DNA from: Vibrio sp. SS-MA-C1-2
GTDB taxonomy: Bacteria; Pseudomonadota; Gammaproteobacteria; Enterobacterales; Vibrionaceae
Direction: 5' to 3'
Length of the DNA stretch: 64,000 nt
Assembly: GCF_021513135.1 (NCBI RefSeq)
Contig: NZ_CP090981.1
Span: forward strand, 496,001-560,000
Shown here: piece after piece, positions 9,750-19,852 of the stretch
How the letters are laid out: every line of letters starts with the position of its first letter
How positions within the stretch are numbered: the first letter of the stretch is position 1
The notes under the pieces: generated by a model
Seen by the model: only the letters and a program-made list of their open reading frames with translations
Told to the model about the DNA's origin: nothing
The model's database searches: none
Position numbers and translations under genes: made by a program

Positions 9750-10613
9750 TTACGATTCGATGTCACCAATGGTTAACTTCAGCTTTTTCATTGCATTCTT
9801 TTCTAGCTGGCGAATACGTTCGGCTGAAACACCAAACTTATCCGCTAACTCTTGCAACGTTGTTTTTTCACCATCGGCTAACCAACGTGAACGGATAATA
9901 AATTGGCTTCTTTCATCTAAAGATGAGATTGCATGACTGAGTCGATTCGTTGCATGGTCATCCCAATTTTCATCTTCAATGGTTGTCGCTAAATCAGAGG
10001 TTTTATCTTCAAGAAAAAGAACCGGTGCACTAACATTCTCTTGGTCATCATCATCAGTCGGCAGATCAAATACCGGATCTTGTGCTGACATTCGTGATTC
10101 CATCTCTTTAACATCATTGACGCTAACACCAAGCTGTTCCGCAACCATGTCGACTTCATCATTACTGAACCAGCCCAGACGTTTCTTCGACTTACGTAGA
10201 TTAAAGAATAATTTACGCTGTGCTTTGGTGGTGGCAACTTTGACAATACGCCAGTTTTTAAGGACGTACTCATGAATCTCTGCTTTTATCCAATGAACGG
10301 CAAATGAAACTAAACGGACACCCACTTCTGGATTAAATCGCTTAACCGCTTTCATCAAGCCGATATTTCCTTCTTGAATCAGATCAGCAAGCGGTAACCC
10401 ATAACCAGTATAACCACGGGCAATATGCACGACAAAACGCAGATGTGACAAAATTAAGCGTTTTGCCCCTTCAATATCCCCCTGATAAAACAGGCGTTCT
10501 GCGTACTCTTTCTCCTCTTCAGCACTTAGCATATCGAACTCATTGACCGAGCGAATATAACTATCAACACCATTAGTAGGAACCAGAGTCATTGAGTACA
10601 TATCATTACTCAT
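9750..10613 (-). CDS. rpoH: RNA polymerase heat-shock sigma factor RpoH (sigma-32)
   Basis: 287 residues (E. coli 284). Region 2 is nearly identical to sigma-32 ([38 protein letters not shown]). The RpoH box [17 protein letters not shown], diagnostic of this sigma class, is at about residues 132-148. Region 4 ends with [19 protein letters not shown]. It directs RNA polymerase to chaperone and protease genes. It lies downstream of ftsYEX on the same strand with a 237-bp gap, the same neighbourhood as E. coli. Its own promoters should lie at 10614-10850; I could not assign them with confidence. Confidence 0.99.
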   Translation of the reverse strand: MSNDMYSMTLVPTNGVDSYIRSVNEFDMLSAEEEKEYAERLFYQGDIEGAKRLILSHLRFVVHIARGYTGYGLPLADLIQEGNIGLMKAVKRFNPEVGVRLVSFAVHWIKAEIHEYVLKNWRIVKVATTKAQRKLFFNLRKSKKRLGWFSNDEVDMVAEQLGVSVNDVKEMESRMSAQDPVFDLPTDDDDQENVSAPVLFLEDKTSDLATTIEDENWDDHATNRLSHAISSLDERSQFIIRSRWLADGEKTTLQELADKFGVSAERIRQLEKNAMKKLKLTIGDIES

Positions 10614-10850
10614 CCAAACCTCAATCTAAACAAAAATAAGATCCATACCGAAATATTCTTTCAAGACATTTCAATTTTAGCCGCAACAATTTACGCAAAA
10701 AAAGTAGAGTTGCAAGTAAATTGTATAAAAATGTTAGCTCTGCAGCCCAAATAACTGACGATCTATCATTAATTATAGAGCAAAAACCTTATTTTTTGAT
10801 GGCCGCACTATCCCTCTATTGACTCAAGAAGACACGCCGACCAACAAAAA

Positions 10851-11786
10851 TTAAACAGGTTCAATCTCTTTCAAATGACGAGATGATGCCATTTTAGCCG
10901 CAAACCAGCTGATAAATAACACCAATAACAGTAAAATAAGTGCCTCATCAACAGTAAATCCAATTAAAGTAAACGCATTATTATAGAGAGAGGCTAATCG
11001 AGACACCGCACTTTCTAGCACCAACGAAATTCCTAGAATAATTCCATTGGCGATAACAACACCCAGGACACCATACCAAACACCCGTATAGAGATAGGGA
11101 CGTTGAATATAATTATCAGTAGCTCCCACCAGCTTCATCACTTGGATTTCATCTCGATGATTAAGTACTTGCAGCCTCAAGGTGTTACCGATGATTAGAA
11201 AGAGTGACACTACCATTAGAGATCCAAAAACAATCGCAAGGTCAGTCACTAATTTTTGAATCGCTTCTAGTCTCTGTAGCCAATCACTATCGAGTCTAAC
11301 CTCATTAACACCACGTAGATCAGCAAGTTTTGCCACTAATTGCTTGGCATTGCTGCTATCTTGCCACTCAACAGAAGGAGTAATGATAAAAACTGCAGGT
11401 AATGGATTATCTTTTAATAGAAACAAGGCTTGTTCAAAACCCGCCTGAGTTCGAAACTCATTTAACCCTTCGTCAGGCGACACATAACGCAAACTGTTAA
11501 CCTCTGGCCACAATTCAACTTGTTGCTTAAGCTGGTTTTCCGTTTGAGAGGAGAGGTCATTATCGAGATAAACCGTCACTTGAGTTGGAGTCTGCCACTG
11601 ATCAGCAATAAAATTAATATTCTTTGCCAATAGATAAAATGTTGCTGGCAATGCAATAGATAAAGCAATCACCGAAATCGTTAAGATATTCCCTAAAGGG
11701 CGATGAAATAGCGCTTTTAATGACTGCTTTGCATGTTTGAAGTGTTGACTAAAATATCCTATCGATTGAGTCCGTGATTTACCCAT
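10851..11786 (-). CDS. ftsX: Cell division protein FtsX
   Basis: 311 residues. One membrane segment near residues 33-53 is followed by a periplasmic domain of about 120 residues (TVYLDNDLSSQTENQLKQQV to LRGVNEVRLDSDW), then three C-terminal membrane segments. This is the standard FtsX topology. With FtsE it forms an ABC-type complex at the divisome that activates periplasmic amidase regulators. The start overlaps the ftsE stop by 8 bp, so the two are translationally coupled. Confidence 0.97.
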   Translation of the reverse strand: MGKSRTQSIGYFSQHFKHAKQSLKALFHRPLGNILTISVIALSIALPATFYLLAKNINFIADQWQTPTQVTVYLDNDLSSQTENQLKQQVELWPEVNSLRYVSPDEGLNEFRTQAGFEQALFLLKDNPLPAVFIITPSVEWQDSSNAKQLVAKLADLRGVNEVRLDSDWLQRLEAIQKLVTDLAIVFGSLMVVSLFLIIGNTLRLQVLNHRDEIQVMKLVGATDNYIQRPYLYTGVWYGVLGVVIANGIILGISLVLESAVSRLASLYNNAFTLIGFTVDEALILLLLVLFISWFAAKMASSRHLKEIEPV

Positions 11787-12444
11787 TATTCACCTCAAAA
11801 AGATGTCCCTGTTGCAAATCTAATCGACGATAGTTACGACTATTAAGAAGAGAAGTATCGTGAGTTGCCAACAAAACAGTCACTCCAACTCGATTAAATT
11901 CTTCAAATAAAGTCAGTACCTGTTGTGATAGCTCGGCATCGAGATTTCCTGTCGGCTCATCTGCAATCAGAACCAACGGTTTATTAACAACGGCTCTGGC
12001 AATTCCTACCCGTTGTTGCTCGCCACCAGAAAGCTGAATCGGCAAACAGAGCGCTTTATCCAATAGACCCACTTTATCTAAAGCTGCACTGACTCGCTTT
12101 TTCACTTCACCTTCATCACTCCCTTCGACCCGAAGAGGAAGCGCGACATTGTCATAAACCGACTGATTCATCAGTAACTTATGATCTTGAAAGATGATCC
12201 CAATATGACGACGCAAAAATGGGATCTCTTTGCTCGGAATTCGAGAAATATCATGACCATTGAACATCACCGAGCCATCACTTGGTCGTTCAATCGCACA
12301 GATAAGTTTCAACAAAGTACTTTTACCGGCACCTGAGTGACCGGTCAAAAAAGCCATCTCCCCTTTCGCTAAATGGAAGTTAACTCTTTGTAGTGCCGTT
12401 GCGCCACCTCGGTAGGCTTTGCTCACTTGTTGAAACTTAATCAT
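11779..12444 (-). CDS. ftsE: Cell division ATP-binding protein FtsE
   Basis: 221 residues. Walker A GHSGAGKSTLL (about residues 35-45), ABC signature LSGGEQQRVGIARA (about 138-151) and Walker B LIADEPTGNLD (about 159-169) are complete. It is the cytoplasmic ATPase partner of FtsX and links ATP hydrolysis to septal peptidoglycan hydrolysis. It begins 2 bp after ftsY and overlaps ftsX, giving the conserved ftsY-ftsE-ftsX operon. Confidence 0.98.
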   Translation of the reverse strand: MIKFQQVSKAYRGGATALQRVNFHLAKGEMAFLTGHSGAGKSTLLKLICAIERPSDGSVMFNGHDISRIPSKEIPFLRRHIGIIFQDHKLLMNQSVYDNVALPLRVEGSDEGEVKKRVSAALDKVGLLDKALCLPIQLSGGEQQRVGIARAVVNKPLVLIADEPTGNLDAELSQQVLTLFEEFNRVGVTVLLATHDTSLLNSRNYRRLDLQQGHLFEVNNG

Positions 12445-12446
12445 CC

Positions 12447-13775
<1,329 letters not shown>

Positions 13776-13859
13776 TAGCAAATCCTAACGCTTGATTGGT
13801 ACAATTAAGTATATAAAAACTGGCTTATACTACCATTTTCTAGACGGTCTAAATATTTT

Positions 13860-14480
13860 ATGACAAAACCTCGTACATTTTCTGCCCCAAAAATACAAAT
13901 AAAGGGGAAAAAAGCAGGTCCTATGGGTCAAATTCGTATCATTAGCGGTCAATGGAGAGGAAGAAAACTCCCGGTCCACGATGCGCAAGGGTTAAGACCA
14001 ACTACCGATAGAGTAAAAGAGACACTATTTAACTGGTTAGCCCCAGATATTCGTGGTGCTCGCTGTTTAGATCTCTTTGCCGGTAGCGGCGGTCTTGGAT
14101 TTGAGGCGCTTTCTCGTTTTGCTGATTCAGTTACCTTTATTGAAAAAGATAAACAAGCAGCGAATCAACTTCGTAGTAACGCTGCAGCGTTAAAATCAAC
14201 GGCTGCAGAGATTATTCATACAGATACACTAGCGTTACTGAGCCAACCTTGCTCAAACCCTTATGACATTATATTTATTGATCCTCCATTTCGAAAGGAT
14301 CTCCTTGATCAGGTTATCGAATTATTAGAGAAGAATCACTATTTATCCCAAGATACCCTGATTTATATTGAAGCAGAAAAAGAGTTAGGGGAAATTATTA
14401 CGCCACCAAGTTGGCATTGTTATCGAGAAAAGAGCGCAGGACAGGTCGCTTTTCGTCTCTATCAAAAAGAGGAACTGTAA
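13860..14480 (+). CDS. rsmD: 16S rRNA (guanine966-N2)-methyltransferase RsmD
   Basis: 206 residues. QIRIISGQWRGRKLPV and GLRPTTDRVKETLFNWL are family signatures. SAM motif I is LDLFAGSGGLGFEAL (about residues 76-90), and the catalytic motif IV is IIFIDPPF (DPPF). It methylates G966 of 16S rRNA on assembled 30S subunits. It is divergent from ftsY, as in E. coli, and abuts the DUF1145 gene at 14481. Confidence 0.97.
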   Translation: MTKPRTFSAPKIQIKGKKAGPMGQIRIISGQWRGRKLPVHDAQGLRPTTDRVKETLFNWLAPDIRGARCLDLFAGSGGLGFEALSRFADSVTFIEKDKQAANQLRSNAAALKSTAAEIIHTDTLALLSQPCSNPYDIIFIDPPFRKDLLDQVIELLEKNHYLSQDTLIYIEAEKELGEIITPPSWHCYREKSAGQVAFRLYQKEEL

Positions 14481-14765
14481 ATGGCGATGATATTTAACTG
14501 GTTTGCCAAGGCATGTATGTTAGCGGTTTGGGTGATGGGAGGGATTAATATTTTCAATCCAATGCCAGGTGTCGCGAGTATCGCTTTTAACGCTATGCTG
14601 ATATTTTTACTCTTTATTCACCTTTTGCAGCTTTGGGTGATCGACATGGCGGTAAAGTCTAAAAATCAAAAATTATCCGTGATTGAAAATATTTCGGTGG
14701 TCTTAATGGGCACATTTGCACTGCTGGATATTAAGAAAAAATATCTCTCTGAAGATCACAAATAG
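14481..14765 (+). CDS. DUF1145 family small membrane protein (YhhL-like)
   Basis: 94 residues with two or three hydrophobic segments (about residues 8-25 and 32-55) and a charged C-terminus. It begins one base after the rsmD stop, the position of yhhL in E. coli, and the sequence GINIFNPMPGV fits the DUF1145 family. Function unknown; the operon with rsmD is inferred from spacing. A strong terminator follows. Confidence 0.85.
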   Translation: MAMIFNWFAKACMLAVWVMGGINIFNPMPGVASIAFNAMLIFLLFIHLLQLWVIDMAVKSKNQKLSVIENISVVLMGTFALLDIKKKYLSEDHK

Positions 14766-14783
14766 ATAAAATCAATTCAAAAA

Positions 14784-14823
14784 GAAAAGAGGTCGTTATC
14801 TTATGATAATGACCTCTTTTTTT
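14784..14823. terminator. Bidirectional terminator after the DUF1145 gene
   Basis: GAGGTCGTTATC pairs with GATAATGACCTC around a short loop, flanked by A-rich and T-rich runs. It serves the plus-strand gene and probably the converging yecH-like gene. Confidence 0.85.
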
Positions 14824-14862
14824 GATGATCTCAGATGCGACCAAAATAATTGATGATGGTGA

Positions 14863-15108
14863 TTAATTGTGATGACAAATACGATTGGGATCAGATAGCA
14901 GCAACTCACCATCCTTTGTTACTTTGCCTTTACCAATAAAGAACTCAATTAATGCCTCTAAAGATAACCCTTGCTGGCTACAGGTATGGAACTCTAAATT
15001 CTCACCATGCTCACTTATCATTTTAGCTTGCAGCGCCGCTAGTGTTAAAGGCTCTTTCGCATCAATCAATGTATTTAAAACAATATGGCCATGAAGTTTC
15101 GTTGTCAT
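14863..15108 (-). CDS. YecH-family (DUF2492) probable metal-binding protein
   Basis: 81 residues from the ATG at 15108, which has AGGA eight bases upstream; the longer reading from 15177 lacks family similarity. HGHIVLNTLI at the N-terminus, FHTCSQQGLSLEALIEFF in the middle, KGK and a terminal ICHH match E. coli YecH. The conserved His and Cys residues suggest metal binding, hence the family name, but no function is established. It is convergent with the DUF1145 gene and upstream is a 750-bp AT-rich gap. Confidence 0.85.
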   Translation of the reverse strand: MTTKLHGHIVLNTLIDAKEPLTLAALQAKMISEHGENLEFHTCSQQGLSLEALIEFFIGKGKVTKDGELLLSDPNRICHHN

Positions 15109-15859
15109 TATATCTATCCTTATAAAGTTCAGTAGGCTCTCTCTATTATTCGCCTGTTCACTCAGTTCAGCAATCACAATTTTTAACTGTTTGATTTTCT
15201 AGATCAATGAATAATCAAATACCGCAATAATATCAACAAAGAGAAACATAAACAGAAAATCAGACCCAAATAGTCATGCTAGGTCATAAAAACCAGTTTA
15301 GTTTAAGCCCAGCCCTCTAAATAGAAGAAATTGACATAAAAATAACTATCAACGAAATATCGAACTTAAAAAACCACCAACACCCTGATAAATAACAATA
15401 AAAACAAGATCATGTAAACTTATTGTCACGCTTTATCAAAGAAAAAATACAATTTCCCTATCAGAAATCACTATCTTATGATGTTTTTTTGTTCATTCTC
15501 AATAAGTTAAGGCAAAAGTCACAACAAAAAAAGCTATAAAACCAATTCAAACAACAAATAAAAGACCAAAAAGGCAAAAATAATATTAAAATATTTTATT
15601 AACAAAAATAAAACATAAAATGAAGAGAGATAATGATTTAAATCGATTATAAACAACAACTTATCAGGTAAAACCCATTGGGAACACTTGCATACCCGAT
15701 GGGAAAAAATAAAACAAGAAGTAAACTATGTCATAGAACAGTAAAAAAAGGCCATATAAATGTTTTTTTTGCTATTTTTCTCGTTCTAGACTTGCGTAAT
15801 AGCCAAAAACAGTGCTATTCTACTTGTCAAGCGATGATGTTTAACAAAGGAGCAACGTT
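15109..15859. other. AT-rich intergenic stretch without a recognised gene
   Basis: About 750 bp, very AT-rich with many poly-A tracts. No ORF has both a plausible start and family similarity. A hairpin at about 15673-15702 (CCCATTGGG / CCCGATGGG) is visible. A promoter-like pair TTGCGT (15792-15797) and TATTCT (15816-15821), spaced 18 bp, precedes the small ORF at 15860. Regulatory or small-RNA content is possible but not shown. Confidence 0.5.
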
Positions 15860-15940
15860 ATGATGAGTTCATCACAAAAACAGGGATTAATGATGATAGC
15901 AGTAGTATTTGGCCTAATGACGTTGCCAATGATTTACTAA
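15860..15940 (+). CDS. Small hydrophobic ORF, 26 codons
   Basis: The peptide begins MMSSSQKQGLMMIAVVFGL and ends PMIY: a polar N-terminus then one hydrophobic stretch of about 16 residues, like a single-pass small membrane protein. Support for expression: AAAGGAG lies 8 bases before the ATG, a promoter-like pair is at 15792-15821, and a rho-independent terminator begins 20 bp after the stop. I do not recognise a family. Translation could also start at the second ATG (15863). Function unknown. Confidence 0.6.
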   Translation: MMSSSQKQGLMMIAVVFGLMTLPMIY

Positions 15941-15959
15941 ATCTCACCCAATAAATACA

Positions 15960-15990
15960 AAAAAAGACGCTATTTCAGCGTCTTTTTTTG
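15960..15990 (+). terminator. Terminator after the small ORF
   Basis: AAAAGACGCT-ATTTC-AGCGTCTTTTTTT is a textbook rho-independent terminator 20 bp after the small ORF. It could also act on the minus-strand gene ending at 16018. Confidence 0.9.
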
Positions 15991-16017
15991 TTTCTGAAGG
16001 AAAATATAAGTTTATCG

Positions 16018-16380
16018 CTAACTAAAACTAATCAAGTGCCAATGCTGAATATAGAACCAAAGTCCAACCAAAGAGAGGCTAACAACTAACCAAAACACCA
16101 CTCGCCAGATTAATCGTTCAGCTCTTGGTGTTAAAATATTTTCACAATAATCACAAGCTGCTATAAATTGCTTTCTATTGTCTAATTGATAGCCATCTTG
16201 GTGAACAACTTTATTTCTGACACTCGCAATAAAGCGTAATTTACCAATAACATCATGGGGTAACCTTTTTTCACAACTGTTAATTAACTGATGTAACCCT
16301 TTTCCTTTTGCATGGTAATGCTCTTTCAATAAAAATTCTAAATGACGCGTTTTCGTCACAACCATCTCTATTTCAGCCAT
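16018..16380 (-). CDS. HEPN-like (DUF4145-type) protein with C-terminal membrane anchor
   Basis: 120 residues; AAGGAG precedes the ATG. The helical N-terminal domain contains RNKVVH (about residues 51-56), an Rx4H motif of the kind found in HEPN domains, within ASVRNKVVHQDGY as in DUF4145 proteins. A single membrane segment (about residues 94-113, VVFWLVVSLSLVGLWFY) ends the protein. HEPN domains are often RNases or RNA-binding modules; whether this one is active is unknown. No partner nucleotidyltransferase gene is adjacent, so a toxin-antitoxin reading is not supported. Confidence 0.7.
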   Translation of the reverse strand: MAEIEMVVTKTRHLEFLLKEHYHAKGKGLHQLINSCEKRLPHDVIGKLRFIASVRNKVVHQDGYQLDNRKQFIAACDYCENILTPRAERLIWRVVFWLVVSLSLVGLWFYIQHWHLISFS

Positions 16381-16554
16381 CCAATCTCCTTCAGTGTTGT
16401 TTGATATAACTTATTAAAAATAACGTTATTTATCGCACTTTTAAACAGAGTAGAGCATATTTATTTTTGTTACTCTTCTTGCTGTCTCAAAAAAGAAAAA
16501 TGAAAATATTCTTTTTTTAACTTAAGTATCGTTTTTATCTCATGATATCCTGTA

Positions 16555-16681
16555 TATACCTAAAGTAATTGGAATTGCTAGTAGGTGGCAAGTTAGTCAA
16601 AGATCATGAGTATAGATGCACGATATGATTGAGGTGAAAAGCGTAGCCAACAACCTAGCAGCTTCAAGTATGAAAGGTATA
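16555..16681. mobile_element. MITE-like palindromic element, full copy
   Basis: 127 bp from TATACC to GGTATA. The left arm has TAAAGTAATTGGAATTGCTA and the right arm CAACCTAGCAGCTTCAAGTA; the arms are imperfectly complementary. TATATA at both outer edges is compatible with insertion at TA or TATA. It fills the centre of the 364-bp gap before pldB; I see nothing else in that gap. Confidence 0.75.
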
Positions 16682-16744
16682 TACGGTAGATATAATCATG
16701 TTTAGAGCCACGCTCTGCTCAACAAAAAACGATGAAGTGATATT

Positions 16745-17719
16745 ATGACCCAACTATCTAAAGAAGAGAGCTTTCAGCAAACGATAAACACCACCATTGC
16801 AACCTGCTGGAACCAACGCCAAACCGGAATATTTCACGGTATTGAAAGTAAAAAAATATCTTGGATGAGCTTAACCGGTTTTAATAACCAACAAGCGGTT
16901 ATTATCGTTAATGGTAGAGTGGAAACAACGGAAAAATATCAAGAGTTAGCCTATGAGTTAACGAGTGCAGGTTATGATGTTTTCAGCTTAGATCATCGTG
17001 GACAAGGTCTCTCTGAGCGTTTAGATCAGAATAGTGAATTAGGGCATGTCGAACAATTTGATAATTATGTTGAAGATCTAAGAAAATTTTTTGACGAGAT
17101 TATCTTACCCAAAAAATATCAGCAACATTTTATTATTGCACACTCAATGGGTGGCGCTGTCTCTTCTCTATTAATGGCAAAATACCCAACATTAATTGAT
17201 GCTGCAGCTCTTTGTTCTCCGATGCATGGCATAAAATTACCTCCTTTTACTTCTCTAGGGGTTGAGCTATTAAGCAAAACACTCGCTAACTATATCCAAC
17301 CAACGTACGCCTTTGGTCAGCAGGGTTACCACAAGAAACCATTTTCAGAAAACCAGCTAACTCATAGCCAAACTCGTTATCAGTGGATGTTAGACCTCTA
17401 TGATCAATACCCTAACACACGCTTAGGTGGACCAAGTTTCCGATGGATATGGCAAGGAATAGAAGCAGGAAAAAGTTGCCTGAACTCAGCAAAGCAGATA
17501 AAAACCCCTCTATTACTACTACAAGCTGGCGGTGATCAAATTGTTGATAATTTAGCTCAAAAGCAATTCCAAAAAAATATCAATGCCGCTCAAGGTCAAT
17601 GTGAGCTTAAGGTTATTCCAGAAGCCAAACATGAACTTTTAATAGAAGCAGATAAGTACCGAATTCCTGCAGTAGAGGCTATCTTAACGTTTTTAGAACA
17701 ACAAAAAATAACGCCATAA
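16745..17719 (+). CDS. pldB: Lysophospholipase L2-like alpha/beta hydrolase PldB
   Basis: 324 residues, serine hydrolase fold. Nucleophile elbow AHSMGGAVSSLLM (Ser near residue 137), acid GGDQIVDN and catalytic His in EAKHELLIE are in the right order. DHRGQGLSERLDQNSELGHV matches PldB. It hydrolyses lysophospholipids at the inner membrane or cytoplasm. It is followed by yigL, the same gene pair as E. coli pldB-yigL. Confidence 0.9.
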   Translation: MTQLSKEESFQQTINTTIATCWNQRQTGIFHGIESKKISWMSLTGFNNQQAVIIVNGRVETTEKYQELAYELTSAGYDVFSLDHRGQGLSERLDQNSELGHVEQFDNYVEDLRKFFDEIILPKKYQQHFIIAHSMGGAVSSLLMAKYPTLIDAAALCSPMHGIKLPPFTSLGVELLSKTLANYIQPTYAFGQQGYHKKPFSENQLTHSQTRYQWMLDLYDQYPNTRLGGPSFRWIWQGIEAGKSCLNSAKQIKTPLLLLQAGGDQIVDNLAQKQFQKNINAAQGQCELKVIPEAKHELLIEADKYRIPAVEAILTFLEQQKITP

Positions 17720-17723
17720 TCAA

Positions 17724-17810
17724 GATTCCTAAAATAATTGGAGTGGCTAGTAGTTAAAATAGATTCAACCATTACGACTATAAATCTAGCCACTTTAAGA
17801 ATATTTAATA
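17724..17810. mobile_element. Diverged MITE-like element between pldB and yigL
   Basis: The left arm CCTAAAATAATTGGAGTGGC and right arm CTAGCCACTTTAAGAATATT are complementary over the CTAG-CCACT core. The central part is short and unlike other copies. It ends just before the yigL ribosome binding site. Confidence 0.55.
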
Positions 17811-17833
17811 TTAATCAAAGGATGAAAATTAAT

Positions 17834-18664
17834 ATGTACAAAGTTGTCGCTTCAGATATGGACGGAACATTACTCACGTCAGAACATAAAATTGCGCCTT
17901 TTAGTCAATCGGTTTTACAACAACTCCATCAGCAAGAGATTGATTTTATCTTTGCGACAGGTCGTCACCATATTGACGTTCTCTGTTATCAACAGCAGAT
18001 TGCAATTCCAAATTACATGGTGACCTCTAATGGCGCAAGAATACATGATCCACAAGGCCAAGAGATCTATGCTAAAAACCTTGATCCAGAGATTATTATA
18101 AAACTGATTAACCTTGTCAGTTCGGATCCAAATATCACCATTCATCTCTACTCAAGCCATCACTGGTACATAAACAGAACGATTGATAAGTTTGAAGACT
18201 TCCATAATACCTCTGGGTTTAACCCTGAAGTTTTTGATATCAACAATCCACCCGTCGAGAATATTGCAAAAGTATTCCTGATTGAAGAGAATCTCGATGA
18301 CCAATATCTAATCCCATGGGAAGAGAAAATTGAACAGTTATTTGGTCAACGAATTCAACTGACATTCTCAATGCCATCATGCTTAGAAATTATGGCTGAG
18401 GGTGTTTCAAAAGGCGCTGCATTACAACGTATTTGTGAATTAGAACAACTTTCACTCGAGGATATAATTGCTTTTGGTGATGGTATGAATGATATTGAGA
18501 TGTTGGAGGAAGTTGGTAAAGGGTTGATTATGGGAACAGCCTCAGATCGCGTTAAAGCTACGCTACCAAACCATGAAGTGATCGGTTCCAATAATGAAGA
18601 AGCGGTCGCTCACTATCTTAATGATAATCTGCTTATCCCATTACAAAAAAACAGATCGAACTAA
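17834..18664 (+). CDS. yigL: Cof-type HAD phosphatase YigL (pyridoxal phosphate phosphatase)
   Basis: 276 residues from the ATG at 17834 (MYKVVASDMDGTLL). AAAGGA lies 11 bases upstream; upstream in-frame ATGs at 17738 and 17822 lie in repeat DNA or on the ribosome binding site. HAD motifs: DMDGTLL (nucleophile Asp), SNGARIHD, Lys in KGAALQRIC and AFGDGMNDIEML. In E. coli YigL dephosphorylates pyridoxal phosphate and sugar phosphates, and its mRNA is a target of the small RNA SgrS. I do not know whether that control applies here. Confidence 0.9.
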   Translation: MYKVVASDMDGTLLTSEHKIAPFSQSVLQQLHQQEIDFIFATGRHHIDVLCYQQQIAIPNYMVTSNGARIHDPQGQEIYAKNLDPEIIIKLINLVSSDPNITIHLYSSHHWYINRTIDKFEDFHNTSGFNPEVFDINNPPVENIAKVFLIEENLDDQYLIPWEEKIEQLFGQRIQLTFSMPSCLEIMAEGVSKGAALQRICELEQLSLEDIIAFGDGMNDIEMLEEVGKGLIMGTASDRVKATLPNHEVIGSNNEEAVAHYLNDNLLIPLQKNRSN

Positions 18665-18743
18665 TCACTCAAAACCTTGCCTAACCCCAAGATAAAAAAG
18701 TAATAAATCAGAACTAAACCATCCCTAACTTAGGAGAAAAAAC

Positions 18744-19769
18744 GTGGCTTCAACTTCACAGACTGTTAGCTTAGGGATGATTATTCTTCTCTTGGCGGGG
18801 TGTTCATCGTCTTCAAATCAACAGCAACAAACTCAAGCTAATCACATATCTAACCAAGCAATACCCCTGACATTAAGCGGTCATATCCATATCGATAGCT
18901 TACAGGCCTATTTTCAACCTTGTGATAGCGACACTCATTATGGTTTGCAATTAACAGAGGCTCAACAAGAACACTTACGCCAACGAATCAATACTACAAT
19001 GGGCTCAGCTCCAGAAATATACACCGAACTCATTGGCGACTTTACACCGAGTAAAAATAACCATTATGTCGCTGCCATCAACGTTAAACACTTTAACTGG
19101 TTATCTAACCGCGAGAATCGTGGCTGTCAGCGTCCATTACATAACTTTAAAGCCTTTGGTAATGAACCGTTTTGGTCATTAGTGAATGATAATCAACAAA
19201 CGCTTTCCCTCAAATTATTAGGGGAAAAAAGTCAACCATTTGAATTATCAGAAAAATTAGATTTAAACAGGGTTGAGCCATTAACGCCTATCACAATCAA
19301 AGCAGATGATCTTACCGTTCAGCTAGATGCAAAAGCCTGTTTTGATCCCATGAGTGGCGATCAATACCGCTGGCAAACTGTGGTAACCGTCGATGATAAA
19401 CGCTTTGCTGGTTGTGCGATGCCAAGTAACCAAGATTTTAGCCAAAAATGGGTAGGTAAATATTTTCAACAACAAAATCCACAGCAAAAAGAGAATGTAT
19501 TTACCACACTAGAGTTGAAAGCGGATCATACTGCCGTTACCACTTATAACTATGCTGATAATAGTCAATCAGTGGTTGAACATGGTGTTTGGCAACAGTT
19601 AACTACCAATAAAATTTCTTTACTAACAACTAGCTACCGTAATATAGATTTTGTTAGTGAACGCTTATTTACTATCAATGGTAAAACACTTTCAACGCTG
19701 CATGAAACTATCAATGGCAAACAATACCCTATAGCCAATGGTGGATTGCAATTGGTTGCGCCGGAATAA
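18744..19769 (+). CDS. Lipoprotein with COG3650-like and NlpE-like domains
   Basis: 341 residues from a GTG start with TAGGAG upstream. The signal peptide ends in a lipobox LLAGC (Cys near residue 19), so it is lipidated. The segment FKAFGNEPFWSLVND matches the GNEPFW signature of COG3650-type envelope proteins. A C-terminal part with G-x-W and alternating strands (VGKYFQQ, LELKADHTAVTTY, HGVWQQLTTNKISLLT) resembles the N-terminal barrel of NlpE. The domain reading is inference; function unknown, probably envelope stress sensing or binding. Confidence 0.7.
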   Translation: MASTSQTVSLGMIILLLAGCSSSSNQQQQTQANHISNQAIPLTLSGHIHIDSLQAYFQPCDSDTHYGLQLTEAQQEHLRQRINTTMGSAPEIYTELIGDFTPSKNNHYVAAINVKHFNWLSNRENRGCQRPLHNFKAFGNEPFWSLVNDNQQTLSLKLLGEKSQPFELSEKLDLNRVEPLTPITIKADDLTVQLDAKACFDPMSGDQYRWQTVVTVDDKRFAGCAMPSNQDFSQKWVGKYFQQQNPQQKENVFTTLELKADHTAVTTYNYADNSQSVVEHGVWQQLTTNKISLLTTSYRNIDFVSERLFTINGKTLSTLHETINGKQYPIANGGLQLVAPE

Positions 19770-19852
19770 AGCACCTTAAAAATCAACTTAAAATCACCTT
19801 AAAAATATGCCACACTGGAGAGAAGAAAAATTAAAAAGTTAGCGAACTCTCT

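Noticed and set aside
10614-10850. Sigma-32 or sigma-E promoter for rpoH
   Set aside because: A CTTGAAA element is present on the minus strand but no matching -10 element is found at proper spacing.
15109-15177. Longer N-terminus for the yecH-like gene
   Set aside because: No similarity to the family, whereas the ATG at 15108 has a proper ribosome binding site and the conserved HGH start.
15673-15702. Rho-independent terminator
   Set aside because: The hairpin has a wobble pair and is not followed by a clear T run on either strand.
16018-16380. HEPN-type toxin of a toxin-antitoxin pair
   Set aside because: No MNT-like or other antitoxin gene is adjacent, and the protein is membrane-anchored.
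17738-17833. Longer N-terminus for yigL
   Set aside because: The extension is translated repeat DNA; family similarity and the ribosome binding site support the start at 17834.
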